From NCBI GenBank assembly GCA_003255065.1, contig QAOA01007002.1, forward strand, positions 225,670-289,669: a DNA stretch of 64,000 nt, written 5' to 3'. This stretch comes from Cercis canadensis (taxonomy: Eukaryota; Streptophyta; Magnoliopsida; Fabales; Fabaceae). This document shows positions 32,545 to 44,861 of the stretch, in pieces; position 1 is the first letter of the stretch, and each line of letters starts with the position of its first letter. The notes beneath the pieces were generated by a model. The model did no database searches. It was not told where the DNA came from and worked only from the letters and a program-made list of their open reading frames with translations. Both the position numbers and the translations under genes were made by a program.

Positions 32545-35500
32545 CTAAAAGAGAGAGATATGGAAACAGAATTATGGAAAAGAAAATGAAAAAAACAGGA
32601 AACATTTAATATAGAGTTACAAGATACCATAAATCACTGGCATAATAAGAGAGCAATTCATTAATGAAAATTGTAGCTGCTGCAATATGATTTCACATGT
32701 ATATAACTTTCTAAATAGTAACACCACTTCATTAGATAGCTTATCGTAGGTTGTCAAAAATGGTCCTACATCAATTTTTTGCTTTCACATCATACCAACC
32801 TAAGACAGAAACTAAAACAAATCAAACCCAATGAAAATAATTTTCAAGAAAAAGAACAATTAACCAATTGAGAAATAAAGTCTCAGATTATACATTAATA
32901 GAAGTTTAGGGACAAAGCAAGAACCAAAATCCTTATACTAAGGCCAAGTTCAAAATAACAAGTACTGCAGCACTTACTCCTAACAACATCCATTTGGAAA
33001 TCTCTTGGGAATAAAGGCTTTGCTCAGACTTTAATTCCATTTCCGAAGGAAACCATATGCAATACCATACTTTACCATAAAGAGGCTTGGCCCCAGCTCT
33101 AACTTAATTACATAACAAAGCAAAAGCCATTCTTAATCATAGGAAAAAATTAATATCCTGCCAAACTTACTCAGAAGTTGGAAGGTAAAGTAATCACAAT
33201 AAAGAAATAAACTCATTTTTATAAGTTTGATGTGAAATACTTCTAAATAAACCATAAATCCAATGCAACTAGAAGTCTGGTATACAATTATTTTTCAACT
33301 ACTTCTTTTGACCAAACTAAATACACTGGAAACAAGGTAACAGATATAGACAATAATGAAAAGGAAAAAATAAACTCTAATATCTTACGTTAGACTGTGG
33401 TCCATAAGCAGCAACCAGAAAACTACCAAAATATGGTTCAGCCAGATGGAATGGAAAAAATTTGCAAAAGGTTCTAACACGTTAAGTGCTGTTCTGGAAG
33501 TTGCTGTGAACTCTGAAATTGAAAAGTTCTTATAATGGAAAGGAATTGAATATTATGGCTCTGTAAGAACAAATAGCTTGCTCAAATATAGAAACAGAGA
33601 GAGCCAAAAATGGCAGTTCTGAATTCACCAGAAAAAAACCAAAAAGTGGAAAACAAGTAATGCTTAATTGTCGAGAAAATCTGTGGCATAGATGCTAGAA
33701 ATTCAAAAATCGATATAGAATTTTCAAGCAGGAATTGTCTCCGAGCTTTGTTGCTCAAATATGAATGGCGTAAAATGCAGATGCAGTTCATCGAGAGCGG
33801 TAAATGTGTCCAAAATCAATCGAATAATAGTGAACAAAAAAAAAAACTAGAATACGAAGATGAATCCTAAGTGAGGAGTGGAAGCAAGAGTGAAATGAAA
33901 TTTTCAGGCGAGCTCAAAAGCAGAGAAGTACACCACACCAGAGAAATTAATTAAGGATGATATACTTTTACCCCACAAGTGCTGCTGATTGCTGAAGATG
34001 CTCGAAGAAGACTATCAATCTGAAAATGGAAGAGAAGGATCAGTTCAGTATCAAGCGGAAAATGGTACCGAAAGGAGAATAATCAATGGCAATAGTGAAG
34101 AAACCAGCATCACCGTTCAGAGAATGGGAGGGTCAGAGAACGAGAGAACTCGAGGAGAGAAAGGGGAGGATTTCAATTTCTGATTTCTTTGATTAGTTTA
34201 TGGACAAATATGTAATTATCTTATCTATTTAAGGCCAATATATAATTAACATAAAAACCAACTCTACCATTTCTATGTTACCGTGCACTATGCAGACAGC
34301 CAATGAGTCTTTGCCATGTACACCATGTGTACATGTCAGGTGGGATACTTGTGGCAAATAAGTCGGATCCCTATTTTAAAGCTGATTGTTTTGACACTTT
34401 CTCTATTACTTTAGCCAAGAAGGTTCATAGAGCTCAAATTGGGATCCTTTTGCAAATCAATGAGTAGCATGCAGATACCAACTAGAACTTCAATGTTGTA
34501 AGTCCTAATGAAGGATTTGACATGGACTTCTAATAACTTACAGTGGTAAGACACAAATAAGCCTGCTTCACATAATTTTAAATCCTAGAACAGCCAAACC
34601 AGGTCACATAATTTTAAATTCAACATATCCAGGTCACTCATATGCACCACATTTTCTTCCACATAAACTACACATCCCCTATATGCAAGCAAAAAGTATG
34701 AAGCACATAATATAAGAGCTGATACTTCAACTCCCCCTCAACTAAATGCTATCTTCTAGTAGTTTCAAAGTGCATTTTTTATTGAGTATGTTCATTAAAT
34801 GCTAGCATACTTAAGCAATTGAAGAACAATTTGGTCATGGCTAACAAAAGAACCATTAAGATACAAGTATGAATTATTACCTTGCTGTAACAAGGGGACC
34901 AAATACCATTTTTCAGTAAGGAAGGAATGCATGCAAGGAACTGACCAAAAGCAACTCCAAAGGGATTGTTTACAGAATATTGGCTTTAAAATCCTGATGA
35001 ATGGCTACAAACCATGATACTGATTTGATATGCCACGTCTCAAAGCAAAATGCATAGACATTAACTTTGAAGAGGAAAAGAAAACTAAAGATGATAANGA
35101 AGAACAATTTGGTCATGGCTAACAAAAGAACCATTAAGATACAAGTATGAATTATTACCTTGCTGTAACAGGGGGACCAAATAACATTTTTCAGTAAGGA
35201 AGGAATGCATGCAAGGAACTGACCAAAAGCAACTCCAAAGGGATTGTTTACAGAATATTGGCTTTAGAATCCTGATGAATGGCTACAAACCATGATACTG
35301 ATTTGATATGCCACGTCTCAAAGCAAAATGCATAGACATTAACTTTGAAGAGGAAAAGAAAACTAAAGATGATAACAACTAATAAATAAAATTAGCCCTG
35401 ACACTTCTTAATCAAATACTTCAGAAATTAGTCCTATATATCATCCAATTTAGAGAGTTTAACAAAAATGATAACAACCAATAAATAAAAACTAAAAGAA

Positions 35501-36949
35501 AAAAAAAACTGCTGTCTTCAAATTATCTTGTTAATTCCAAATATAGTTTCTTCAGCAAACACATTTCAGTACTTAACATGCACATTTAGTTTCCTGAATA
35601 GAAGATTCCAAGGAAACAAGTTCACAAAAGCTAAAAAGCTTGTTGGGGGATTAAAACAGGAAAAGTATAACATGGCCAGTACATTATATAAATTCCCCAA
35701 GTAATTCTGAAGAGAAAAAAATTCTTGCGAGTATTTGAAAATGACTCATTATCTCTGCATTAATTCACCTATTAACATAATACCCTCTTCTATAAAAGCT
35801 CCATGCTTTTTTCTCTTTAAATACTTTTCAGTTTTCAGTATATTGGGAGACAGCAATACACCAATAAGGATCAGTTTATGCATTTGTAGGAAACAAATTG
35901 AATAACAAGTCATATATGAACTTGGGTTTTAGCCCACTTGCTCTATAAAGTCAGTGATAAACCTCTTAATACTGACAAAAATGTTGCCTAACTTGAGTGC
36001 TAGATTTCTTTTTGTGCATGCTTGTGTCAAAGATTCTCATCACTTTTCACTCTTATTCCTAACTCCACTAATGGGACAATCTACATCAAAATGTAATGTC
36101 CAGTAGTTAGTACACAGTCACGCAAATTCATATAGAATTGACCAAAAAACTCAGTCACGCAAAAAATGCATTTGAGATTCATGTGATAAAATTAGAACAC
36201 AGCCTTTTCAGAATAAAGCCAACCAACAGTTAGAAGACCACTTCCTTTCGAAAAGAAAACTTTACTTAGCATGACAGGGCAACGCAGTTGTCAGGCTAAA
36301 ATAGAAACCATTTGTGGATGGAAGGGGGCTCCACTTTCCGACATATTCAGCTAAGTTTCATGAAAAACTTGAACTACAATCAAATCTAGCAAATTACAGT
36401 AGAGCATGCAGACACCATTGCAACAAGAATAAACCATATTTCTAAAAAATAAAAAAGGGAAAAATCCTTTGCATTGAGAGCTGCAATAACTGAACTGAGA
36501 ACTAAACTAGCTTGAAAACAAAATGATGACAATTAACATAACTTAAGACCCTCTCACTGACAAGGCCTAAATAAAAATACTAGATCATGTTGCCAATATT
36601 ACACATCTTATGCTCACAAACCTTCATGGAGGCAAAATTGAAATAGAATTCCTGTATCAAATTCAACACTATTCTACACGAACAGGGGAACTTAAGAGAT
36701 TACATGATACACTACAAATAAGAAACAGAAAAGACTGTAGTAAATCATTTTTTTCATAATTTTCATACCACACTGCAACAAGAGTAAACCATTGCAACAA
36801 GAAATTCTATTGTTTAGTAGAACTACATCTCTATGTCATAATAAAATTAACAACCAAATAAAACCAAATAAACCTAGGATTACTGTCAAATTACCAATAC
36901 GTGCTAGGAATTCTCTAAACTAATCAAAGGGTTAGGTGCGTGAAAGGGA
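32545..36949. other. Non-coding DNA with an assembly-style duplication
   Basis: No supported gene except possible introns or untranslated exon of the minus-strand block at 32310-32544. 34821-35097 and 35099-35375 are 277-bp direct copies with three differences, joined by the unknown base at 35098, and so probably unmerged contig ends. Confidence 0.55.
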
Positions 36950-37460
36950 AACCCACAACTTTGTGAATCCCATACATGGTTGAAGAGGAGTTAGAATCTA
37001 CTCAGAGACATCCCGATTTCATCTTCTAAATGGAAGAGGGTTTGCGGGTAGAAGAAATATTACCTGGAAGTGGACTGCAAAGGCAATGGGTGATGGTGAC
37101 GGCAACCGGTGATGGTGATCGTGACGGCGATCGACGGCGTCGATGTTGGGTTTGTTTCTAGAGAGAGGCGCAGCCGAGAGAGAGGGGGAGAGGAGAGGAA
37201 TGTGTCGGGGATTTGTGGGATATGGGTAAGGAATTTTAAAAAACTAAAGGGGTATAATAGTCATTGTCAGAGGTTTCCTCTCCACACCCTCCAATTTGGA
37301 GGAACACAGAAATTGAGCAAAAAAGAACTCCAAGGGTTACAATTAATCCTCTTGTTTCCTTTCATTTTTCAAGTAAAATCTCTCAAATAAAGGAGATGAG
37401 AGCTTTATTCCTCTCCTCTCCTCTCCTCTCCCCTCTAAAAAAACTCTCAAAAAACCCGTA
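36950..37460 (-). other. Possible untranslated first exon, then a GA/CT-rich MITE-like tract
   Basis: On the minus strand a CT-rich stretch with CGATCGCC/GATCACC words ends in CCACTTCCAG followed by GTAATATTTC (about 37065), which looks like an exon with a splice donor. No coding exon was found downstream. 37300-37460 is the CT-rich segment related to 28842-29040. Confidence 0.3.
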
Positions 37461-37960
37461 GTATTTAGAACTTGGTTTAAATTTTGTGTTTAGTTCATCT
37501 AAAGTGAGATTTTCGAGAAACTCCTATTCATCCCCTATAGGAGTATTTCCTGTAACATTCAATTAGTATTAGAGCCAACATAGATATATTTTATCTGCAT
37601 AGTGACTCATTAAGGAACAAAAAATTTGATTTACCCAGCGAGTATAGCATAGGTAAAATGGTTTATTGATATTGGATTTGATAAATAACAATGCAATGAA
37701 TTATTTCAAAACCGAACCCAATTGAATTGGTTCTCATCATAACAAAATTCATTTGATTAAGACATGTACCCACCAATTCAATATATATCCAAGATATTGC
37801 ATCGAATCATTGATAAATGGATTCAATTTGTCCCTCAACCAAATTCTTATTAAAAAACAATTTTCAATAACTTGTTGATCCCTATCTCTCTTCCCAAATT
37901 TACAGATTGATTATTTTAAATTCCTTTGAATTTCCTGGCTCAGTGTGAGATAGAAATATG
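37461..37960. other. Non-coding DNA before the TRIM remnant
   Basis: No gene or defined repeat seen. Confidence 0.5.
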
Positions 37961-38176
37961 CCCACCAAAGTCATGTGTTCGATTCCTAGTAGGTGCAATT
38001 GCTAAGGGAGAGATTATTGGTCAAGGTGTGGCAATAATTGTCTTGTGGCGGAGGCCCAAGTATGGGTCGAGTCACAGTCGAAAAATGGCACTTGGGCTGG
38101 TATGGTTAAGTAGAAAAAGTTGCGCTGTAACTAATAGCTATAGCCTTTGGTCTAGTGATAAGCGCTTAATCTGACA
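37961..38176 (+). mobile_element. TRIM, partial interior plus 3' LTR
   Basis: Starts inside the TRIM interior (GTCATGTGTTCGATTCC at about 37970), has the purine tract TAAGGGAGAGAT and one full 162-bp LTR (38015-38176). It is the same family as 24799-25173 and lies directly before the second TTCAA, so it looks like the far end of the same insertion, perhaps an LTR-interior-LTR-interior-LTR tandem form. Confidence 0.75.
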
Positions 38177-38181
38177 TTCAA
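38177..38181. repeat. Target-site duplication TTCAA (right) of the TRIM
   Basis: TTCAA follows the LTR end at 38176. Using one copy restores the LRR frame ...YGIQNLTVLETL... across the insertion. Confidence 0.7.
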
Positions 38182-38290
38182 AACCTAACTGTGCTTGAAA
38201 CTCTTGACTTATCTGAAAATTTGTTCATATTTTCTTTCCCCAGTTGGTTATGAAGTCTTAGTTGTCTCGAGTACCTTAACCTTCACCCCA
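38177..38290 (+). pseudogene. Leucine-rich-repeat receptor-like protein relic, continuation
   Basis: After the TTCAA duplication the frame reads NLTVLETLDLSENLF, FSFPSWL, a stop, then SLSCLEYLNLHPN: two more LRR units directly continuing PYGIQ from 24798. The in-frame TGA and the loss of similarity after about 38290 confirm a dead gene. No transmembrane or kinase part was found. Confidence 0.75.
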
Positions 38291-38446
38291 ATTGGTTGGG
38301 AGGAAAGACAAAATGTGGCAAAGTGGTGAGTCAGGTACATAGCTAATCTTGTCCCTCGCTGCTCCATAGAGATGATTCTCACTTTTTTCGAACTAATGGG
38401 GCCATTGCTTAGGAAATATCCTAGGGTTTTACCTTCTATTATTATG

Positions 38447-39551
38447 GGCAAATTTACAATAATAATGCTATTTAAAAAAAAAATTACAGTATTAGGTTAG
38501 TTTTAAAAATATTTACTAAAATGGATCTTCTTTTTTTTAAAAAAAATTATTCCAAATATGCCTTTCCCAAGTCAACCTTTCTCTCTTCCGAAGCCTTTCC
38601 CTCTCACCCCTTCACCTCTTCATTTTCCCTCTCACCCCTTCACCTCTCTCCGCCTTCACTCTCCCATTCCCTCCACCAAAATTGTTCCAAGGGCAGGACC
38701 CCCCAGAAGAAAAAGAATTGAACTTTATGTAAAGAACATGAATTTAAACGGAAAAAAAAAACTCCAATCTGAAAAATACAAAAAAAAATCTTAAAAAATA
38801 ATTAAAAAAAAAAACCCTGCCCCTTATATCTCTTCTACCCAATCTATACAGAAAGAATCTCTGGACAAGAAATGCAACAAAGATAATAAATCATGGGAAT
38901 ATCCCACCAAGATCGAAGAAGAAAAGCTACATGGTTGATCCCTTGCTCTGTTTTGATGGTGTTGTGGCTTGTAGAGATCATAAGGCTCCCAAAGATGATC
39001 CAATGGGCAAGGTTGCTTGGCATCAAGTCTCACCCATGGCTTCCCTTTACCACTCCAATGCAAGAGACTCACAGGGCCAGGGTGCAGACAACTCATACAC
39101 CCAACCCATGCTAGTTCTACCTGTGATCAATGGCTTCCATGTACCCAGCAAAGACAAGCAAGAAAGGTGGGAGAGAACCCAACTCGTAAATCCTCTTCTT
39201 CCTCTGCAACTCCATCCAATGGGAGAGGGAAATGGAAGAGAAACGGTCAGAGAGGAGTGAAGGGGTGAGAGGGAACGCTTGAGGAAGAGGCGTTGACTCA
39301 CATTGGGAAGTGAAAAACGCGTATGCGTTTTCAATAGAAAACGCCGAACTAAATAACGCATAAACGAATCTGCATTTTATATAAGAAAACACAACACCAT
39401 TTTTGCATTTTTTATCTTCATTTCAGTGTTTTATGATAAAAACGCATTACGCGGGGTGAAAAAAAAAATAGACCCATTTTCATAAATAGTTTAAAAAAAG
39501 ACCTAAACTCGTAATTATTTTATTAAAAGACATTAATTTGGTAAATTTGCC
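38447..39551. mobile_element. Short Mutator-like element (MULE), non-autonomous
   Basis: Terminal inverted repeats start GGCAAATTTAC at 38447 and end GTAAATTTGCC at 39551. Similarity extends roughly 90 bp inwards on each side. A perfect 9-bp duplication ATTATTATG flanks it (38438-38446, 39552-39560), diagnostic of Mutator-type insertion. No transposase. The interior (about 38820-39270) has higher GC and overlapping open frames on both strands, which may be captured gene sequence, but I recognise no product. It lies downstream of the LRR pseudogene remains. Confidence 0.85.
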
Positions 39552-39734
39552 ATTATTATGGATTATTGTTTTTTTTTTTATATATATAACTATGGATTGT
39601 ATTGTTGTAAGTATGTTAGGAGCGGCCAATCTATATAAAATATCTTTAAAGTAGCCCAAAATCATCGGCATAATAAATAATAAATAATAATAATAATAAT
39701 TATTATTATTATTATTTTGTGCATTATTTTAATT

Positions 39735-40111
39735 CTAGGTTGCACCGAAACGTGAGTTTTGGGGCCGTACCCGTTTTGAGTACTTTTCCGAAACTCGTTC
39801 CCATTGCCGAAATGCCGACTTTTCCTTCTTCTTTTTTTTTTTTTTTTCATTTTGAAATTCACTGCCATTGATTGATGATCTCGAATTTGTATTTGGTTTC
39901 ATCCATGACTTCGTGTTTTGCCAAGCTCTGTTGCTGGTTGTTGTTTTATGGGAGAAAATTTCTTCTGGGACGCAGCTTCTTCATCAGGGAAGCAAAAAAC
40001 AAAGGAGGGAGGGAGGGAGGGAAGGAGGGGGGTGGGGGTGTGAGGGCAGGGGCAGGGGCTAGGGCTGAGAGGGAGGGAAGGAGGGGTGTGGGAGGTTGCA
40101 GGGGCAGGGCT

Positions 40112-40142
<31 letters not shown>

Positions 40143-40331
40143 GGGAGGGGCAAATCGGTTATGTTTTTTTTCAAAAATTGTTTTAGTTTTGATTTAATTT
40201 TTTATTTTTAAATAGAGTATGTGTGAATTTATATATTATATATATGACATGGCGTACCCACGACGTACCCCTATTTTTTGAAAAATATCGTACCGGCATT
40301 TTGTACCCGTACCCGTACCGGTGCAACATAG
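39735..40331. mobile_element. Non-autonomous hAT element, 597 bp
   Basis: Ends are CTAGGTTGCACCG (39735) and CGGTGCAACATAG (40331), an inverted repeat with one mismatch, flanked by a perfect 8-bp duplication TTTTAATT (39727-39734, 40332-40339), the hAT signature. Words of GTACCCGTACC type sit near both ends. The interior has a GA-rich simple repeat (40000-40150) that produces spurious open frames. No transposase. Confidence 0.85.
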
Positions 40332-40339
40332 TTTTAATT

Positions 40340-41697
40340 TAATTGTTTGTATTATCTTTGAAACAGAAAAACACTTTTCTATTGGGTCATTAGATTAGTG
40401 ATTTTGTTTTTAAATAAGCAATTGACACATATCCCNAAGTTGAGGTCTCATGTCTTAATCCTCATTTCCTTATATTCTTAATTACAAAATCTAACTCTAT
40501 TTATCTAACAAAAAAAAAATCAAAACATAAATTATATATGTAAAAATTGAGCTTGAAATAAAAAAGTTTAAGTGAGACCTTTTAAATTCTTATTTCACCA
40601 ATTGTGAAATTGATGACTTATTAATTTTTTTAGGTTACTTGTGTTTCCCATAGTTTCCATCCCCAGTTTGTTTTGGTCTTCTGATTTACTTTAATCTTTC
40701 TCACAACAAAATCTATGGATATCTTTCCATATCATTAGAGAATTTAATGACCATCCAATATGTTGATTTAAGCTAGAACCACTTGACTGGCCCGTTGCCT
40801 TTATTTGTTTCCTTAAGTGGCTGACATTATATTTGAATCAATTTCTTATTAAGATTCAAAATTTCTTTTCCTCGAAGATAGTTGAACTTTATTTATCAAC
40901 AATGAAATGAACTGATACACCAAAGAGGGGACAACAGCCAAAAGAAAGGAAATAACCCAACTATAATAGCCAAGAAGAAGCAGGTAAATAAGCAAAATTA
41001 AATCTCAACTACCAAGCTTCGGATTGCATTCCACATACTCCCTCCAATGACACAGTTAGCAATAGCAAGAGGATCTGGTACTATATTCTCAGACCCTTGT
41101 GTTCCTACTCTTCCAAATATGCCTAATATGAAACCAATTACCAGCTCCATAGCATTCTTGGGCGCCTGATCTGTTGAAATAGCTTGTTTAATATTCTGCC
41201 ACGTGATGAACGAGAATTTCCCTGCCAGGTGAGGTGACTGCTCAAATTGAAGTTCTAAATATAAGCAATCATATGAAAAACTCTAGTTACATTAGTCGCA
41301 TACCACCACTGTCGCTGATAAGATCTTTTTTTTTTACAGTCGTTTGATTTGAATTAATTGAGAATCAGGGCTTATCTTGTTAGATGCTGGATTTTCAAAA
41401 TTTTCTTATTTACAACACCTTTACACTAATTTTATTATAACATTTAGCCCACAATAAAACTGGGGTTAGTTCTTGTTGAGAAAGTTACTGTCTTGTAATA
41501 TTGTTATAAGTAGGAGCAGTGTTAATGTGCATTTGTGCAATAATAATACGGTATCGTCACTCCCCAATATAATGGCGAGAGCAGTGATAGGAACATAAAA
41601 GCCATTTTACATATATGCTCAGCTCCACTAATAATACAAAAACAAAATATATTTCTTTACATTATGCTACATAATACTTATACATGATCATCTTTCA
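40340..41697. other. Non-coding DNA downstream of the RDR relic
   Basis: No gene established. An unknown base at 40436 has no obvious flanking duplication. The minus strand at about 41230-40870 reads in pieces like the end of a LINE ORF2 (AMELVIGFILGIFGRVGTQ), but this is weak. Confidence 0.45.
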
Positions 41698-43101
41698 TTA
41701 ACCAAAAATCGAACGCAACACAGACGGTACACTGGTGAGAGTTCTTTCACCTTGTTTGCTCTGAAAAATATTCAACAAAGTGGAACCTGCAACTTTCCAT
41801 GCAAAGTGACAGTACTTCATCTTACCCTGGGACTTGGCAAAGTCATAAACAATATTATAAATAGCTATAGCCTCATTGCATAGATCCTCCTCAGTTCCAT
41901 ATAATTTCTACAAGCAAAACACCCTGTCAGGACAAGAAACCATATCTAATGAAAAGCATATATATTTACTTAGACACTTGCGTCCTTATACTTCCTAATC
42001 ACATCTTCTGCGGCCTAATTTTTGCCCTCAGGATCTTGGTTCAAGGCATTAGCCATATTCCTCCTATACTTACTGTAGCGTTTTACCCACTTCTTCCGGA
42101 TACTTTCAGGTATTTCAGAATCAAAATCCCTCCTGCTATTTCATCAGCCAAATTCCGAGGACCAATACACGGGAAGAATATAGCATATTTGGAATTTCCC
42201 ACATATGACTCTAATTCTTTTACATACGTAGCTTTTAGAACATGTATATCTCCAAAATGCAGACCAGGATTCCTGTACACCAATATAATCCCGGAAATTT
42301 GTCCATTCTCCCTAAACCAATAAAATGGCAAAAAAAAGAGAACCAACAGTTAGTGCAAGTAATTTGTTACCCCTAGTGACATAATGTCAAAGAAAGTAGG
42401 TAATAAAGGAAAGCGCAACCAGGGGAAGAACAGAAAAACAATCCACTCATAGTCACATAAATTAACAAGCATTGAGCATGAAGCCTAAAATGCTGCAATT
42501 TTTTTTAAAAAATAAACAAGGATTTAAATACCATATTAAGACATAAGTATAGTCAATAAATAACTGGACCCTAGTTCTGTTTTGATTTTCATATGGTCAC
42601 AGCCTTGCGCATTTGGGTGACGTAGGACTAAAAGAACAGTTGAAGGAAATGAGAAGAGAATGGGGGCAGACAGGAGAGAGATATTCACTCAAAATCATAT
42701 CAACTTCTCAACGCATACACTGAGAGCCCAAATTGCATAGTAATCCTTAAATAAGCAAAACCCAATCAATCCCATGCATTTATACAGGAAAGAACTTGTA
42801 ACAGTAAAAATTAACTCCTTATGTACAGGTAGCAAACAACATTTATAAAACAACGGGAGAACATGCCAAGAGAGTTACAAAACAATGCATACTTGATTAG
42901 GTTGGAGATATCCAGTGGGATCAGCTGTCCCCATTACATAGTAGGATTCAAGAATGTGAAGCTTTCCTCCTCCAAGACCCCTCATTTATTTCCTTGCCAG
43001 TATAGCTAGATGGTACTGCAGAAATGGTTCCTCAAGAGGAATCCCAGTTAAAATCATCCTTGCCGAGTAAAAATCATCCAGCTCACCATGATTAATAAGA
43101 A
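41698..43101 (-). pseudogene. RNA-dependent RNA polymerase relic (plant RDR, RDR3/4/5-like), C-terminal half
   Basis: Plant RDRs copy RNA into double strands for small-RNA silencing. Minus-strand exons: 43101-42893 (LINHGELDDFYSARMILTGI ... GGGKLHILESYYVMGTADPTG, with a stop after AILARK); intron with GT at 42892; 42311 to about 41977 (GQISGIILVYRNPGLHFGDI ... YVGNSKYAIFFPCIGPRNLA, DEIAGG); and 41907-41698 (KLYGTEEDLCNEAIAIYNIV ... CHFAWKVAGSTLLNIF, ending SVLRSIFG). After DEIAGG a one-base shift leads into DFDSEIPESIRKKW, which belongs much later in the family, so the catalytic DxDGD motif and the segment after it are gone. A further stop lies near 42015. The 5' half is not in the window, and a MULE sits on the first visible exon border. 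Confidence 0.85.
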
Positions 43102-43104
43102 CTA
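43096..43104. repeat. Target-site duplication TAAGAACTA (left) of the 5.4 kb MULE
   Basis: Nine bases, identical to 48492-48500. They cover the acceptor AG and first exon bases of the RDR relic. Confidence 0.9.
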
Positions 43105-43413
43105 GAGTAAAACCCTTTTTTAGTCCTTGAAAAATGCATCCACTTACAATTTCGTCCTCCAAAAAATTTCGGTGACAAAATGGTCCTTAATTTTATATTC
43201 CGTCCGCCAAATCAGTCTTCCACTAGGGTTCGTTTGTCACACTGAACAGAAAATGCCACATGGCACGCTAATTGCTTATGTGTCCATTAATTGATAAAGT
43301 GGCATGTTGACATGGCAATTGGGGGCTTTAGCTGGCATGTAGACACAAAATGTTGTCGTTTTAAATCGAGAAGACCATTTGCTGAAGCTGAAAACAGCGT
43401 CATAGTGACAGAA
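43105..43413 (+). repeat. MULE terminal inverted repeat, left
   Basis: Inverted copy of 48183-48491. It includes CTAGGGTTCGTTTGTCACAC in the middle and GAAGACCATTTGCTGAAGCT near its inner end, both found in the other arm. Confidence 0.85.
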
Positions 43414-44861
43414 CCAAAACTGAAGCCCAATGTGTGAAGGGGAATTCTGCAATTCTGAAGGAGGAACCGAGGAACCCTAAGCCCCAATTTCGTTGATTAC
43501 CTTTTCCCTTTCCTAGATTCAAAGCATCGATTCGGATTTCTCACTGTCAAGTGCGAATTTCCCTTTTCCTTTCCCAGATTCGAACCCTAACCCAATTCAA
43601 AGTGGCGTCCCTTTGCTCACAGTGGAAGAACAACCCGTTGACCCTTGTGAAATCATTCTCACCCTCTTAATCAGTAGGAGCAGAGTGTTGAAGGAGATAA
43701 ACAAGTTGAAGAAAGCCTTTAGAAGTCTGCAAATAATGGGTCCTTCATCCTTGAACAAGTGAGGTTTCCCTTTCACTGTCAAGTTGAAAATGCTCATATA
43801 ATTAGAACTATTAATTAATAGATTCCCAATGTTTTTCTTAGAGTTGAGTTTTAATCCTTTAAATTTAAGTTGTTTTCACTCTTATTTTTCTGTTTAGCAT
43901 ACTTCAATGTACAAGATATGAGGATCTATAATTACTTAATTGGATCAAAAGCAAGTTGTATAAATAGACAGTGACTGCTTGGGTGATTGCATAATGCTTG
44001 AGGAAGCATAATTGGTTTGGTAATATATGATTGGAAATCTATCCTGTTGATTAAAGGATATGTCCCTGGGGTGGAAAAAGCATATAATATCCTTCTGTCA
44101 AGTAAATTAGTATAGTTATTGAATGTGATCATTCCCCATCAAGAGGCTGTTTATAAGTCAAGAGAATCAACCTGATATGCTGCAATACATTGCTTAAGTG
44201 AAAACGCTGCATGTTCATCTGCTCAAACTAAATATCATTTCTGGTCAAACTGGGTTATACTTGTCTTGTAATCGGTAAGATATGCTCAATAAATGCCAAT
44301 CCACATAGAATCTTAAATATGTAATACGGGATATATTTAAACCGATTAGATGTACTGTTTGCATTACTTTTGTCATTCTTGGAGAAATGGTACTGAGGGA
44401 TATTTTGTTTATAAGTTCACCTGTTTGCATTCAAAATGAAGTTCAAAAAATACTACGTGAAGAACCATGCATCAATGTTGAAGGAGGTCCATTTTTTTTT
44501 AGTTATGTTATTGCTGACTATCAAAGGTATATTTTTATTACTTTGATTTCCCATTGGTAATGTGGTATTGGCAAATTGGAAACTTTTGCCTATAACATAA
44601 GGATGTTGAACATATTGGATACCGAATGAGCATTTTCTTTTCTTAGTATTTCCTTTTCTTTTTTGGTGCTTAACTTATTTGTATTACTTTGTATGGGTGT
44701 CGATACAAGCTATATAACTCATCTTGGAAGCTGGGCAGATCACTGCATATATGCTTAATGATTATGTCTAAAGTCTTCTCTACATTTTACCCTCCTGCAA
44801 TTAGAGGCAAGTCTCTGCTTTCTCATTTTGGAGATTTTCTGGTTTATAGGTGAAGCTTTAG

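Noticed and set aside
33989..34183. Small plus-strand protein (MLKMLEEDYQSENGREGS...)
   Set aside because: Low-complexity charged composition, no domain. The opposite strand looks like an untranslated exon with CT-rich sequence.
37109..37390. Plus-strand open frame with Arg/Glu-rich start
   Set aside because: Driven by a GAGAGG simple repeat; no homology recognised.
28842..37460. One 8.6 kb transposon bounded by inverted GA-rich segments
   Set aside because: The two segments share composition but not a defined terminal inverted repeat, and no matching target duplication was found. Two separate MITE-like pieces are simpler.
39868..40186. Gly/Arg/Glu-rich and Leu/Ser/Pro-rich open frames
   Set aside because: Translation of a GA-rich microsatellite inside the hAT element.
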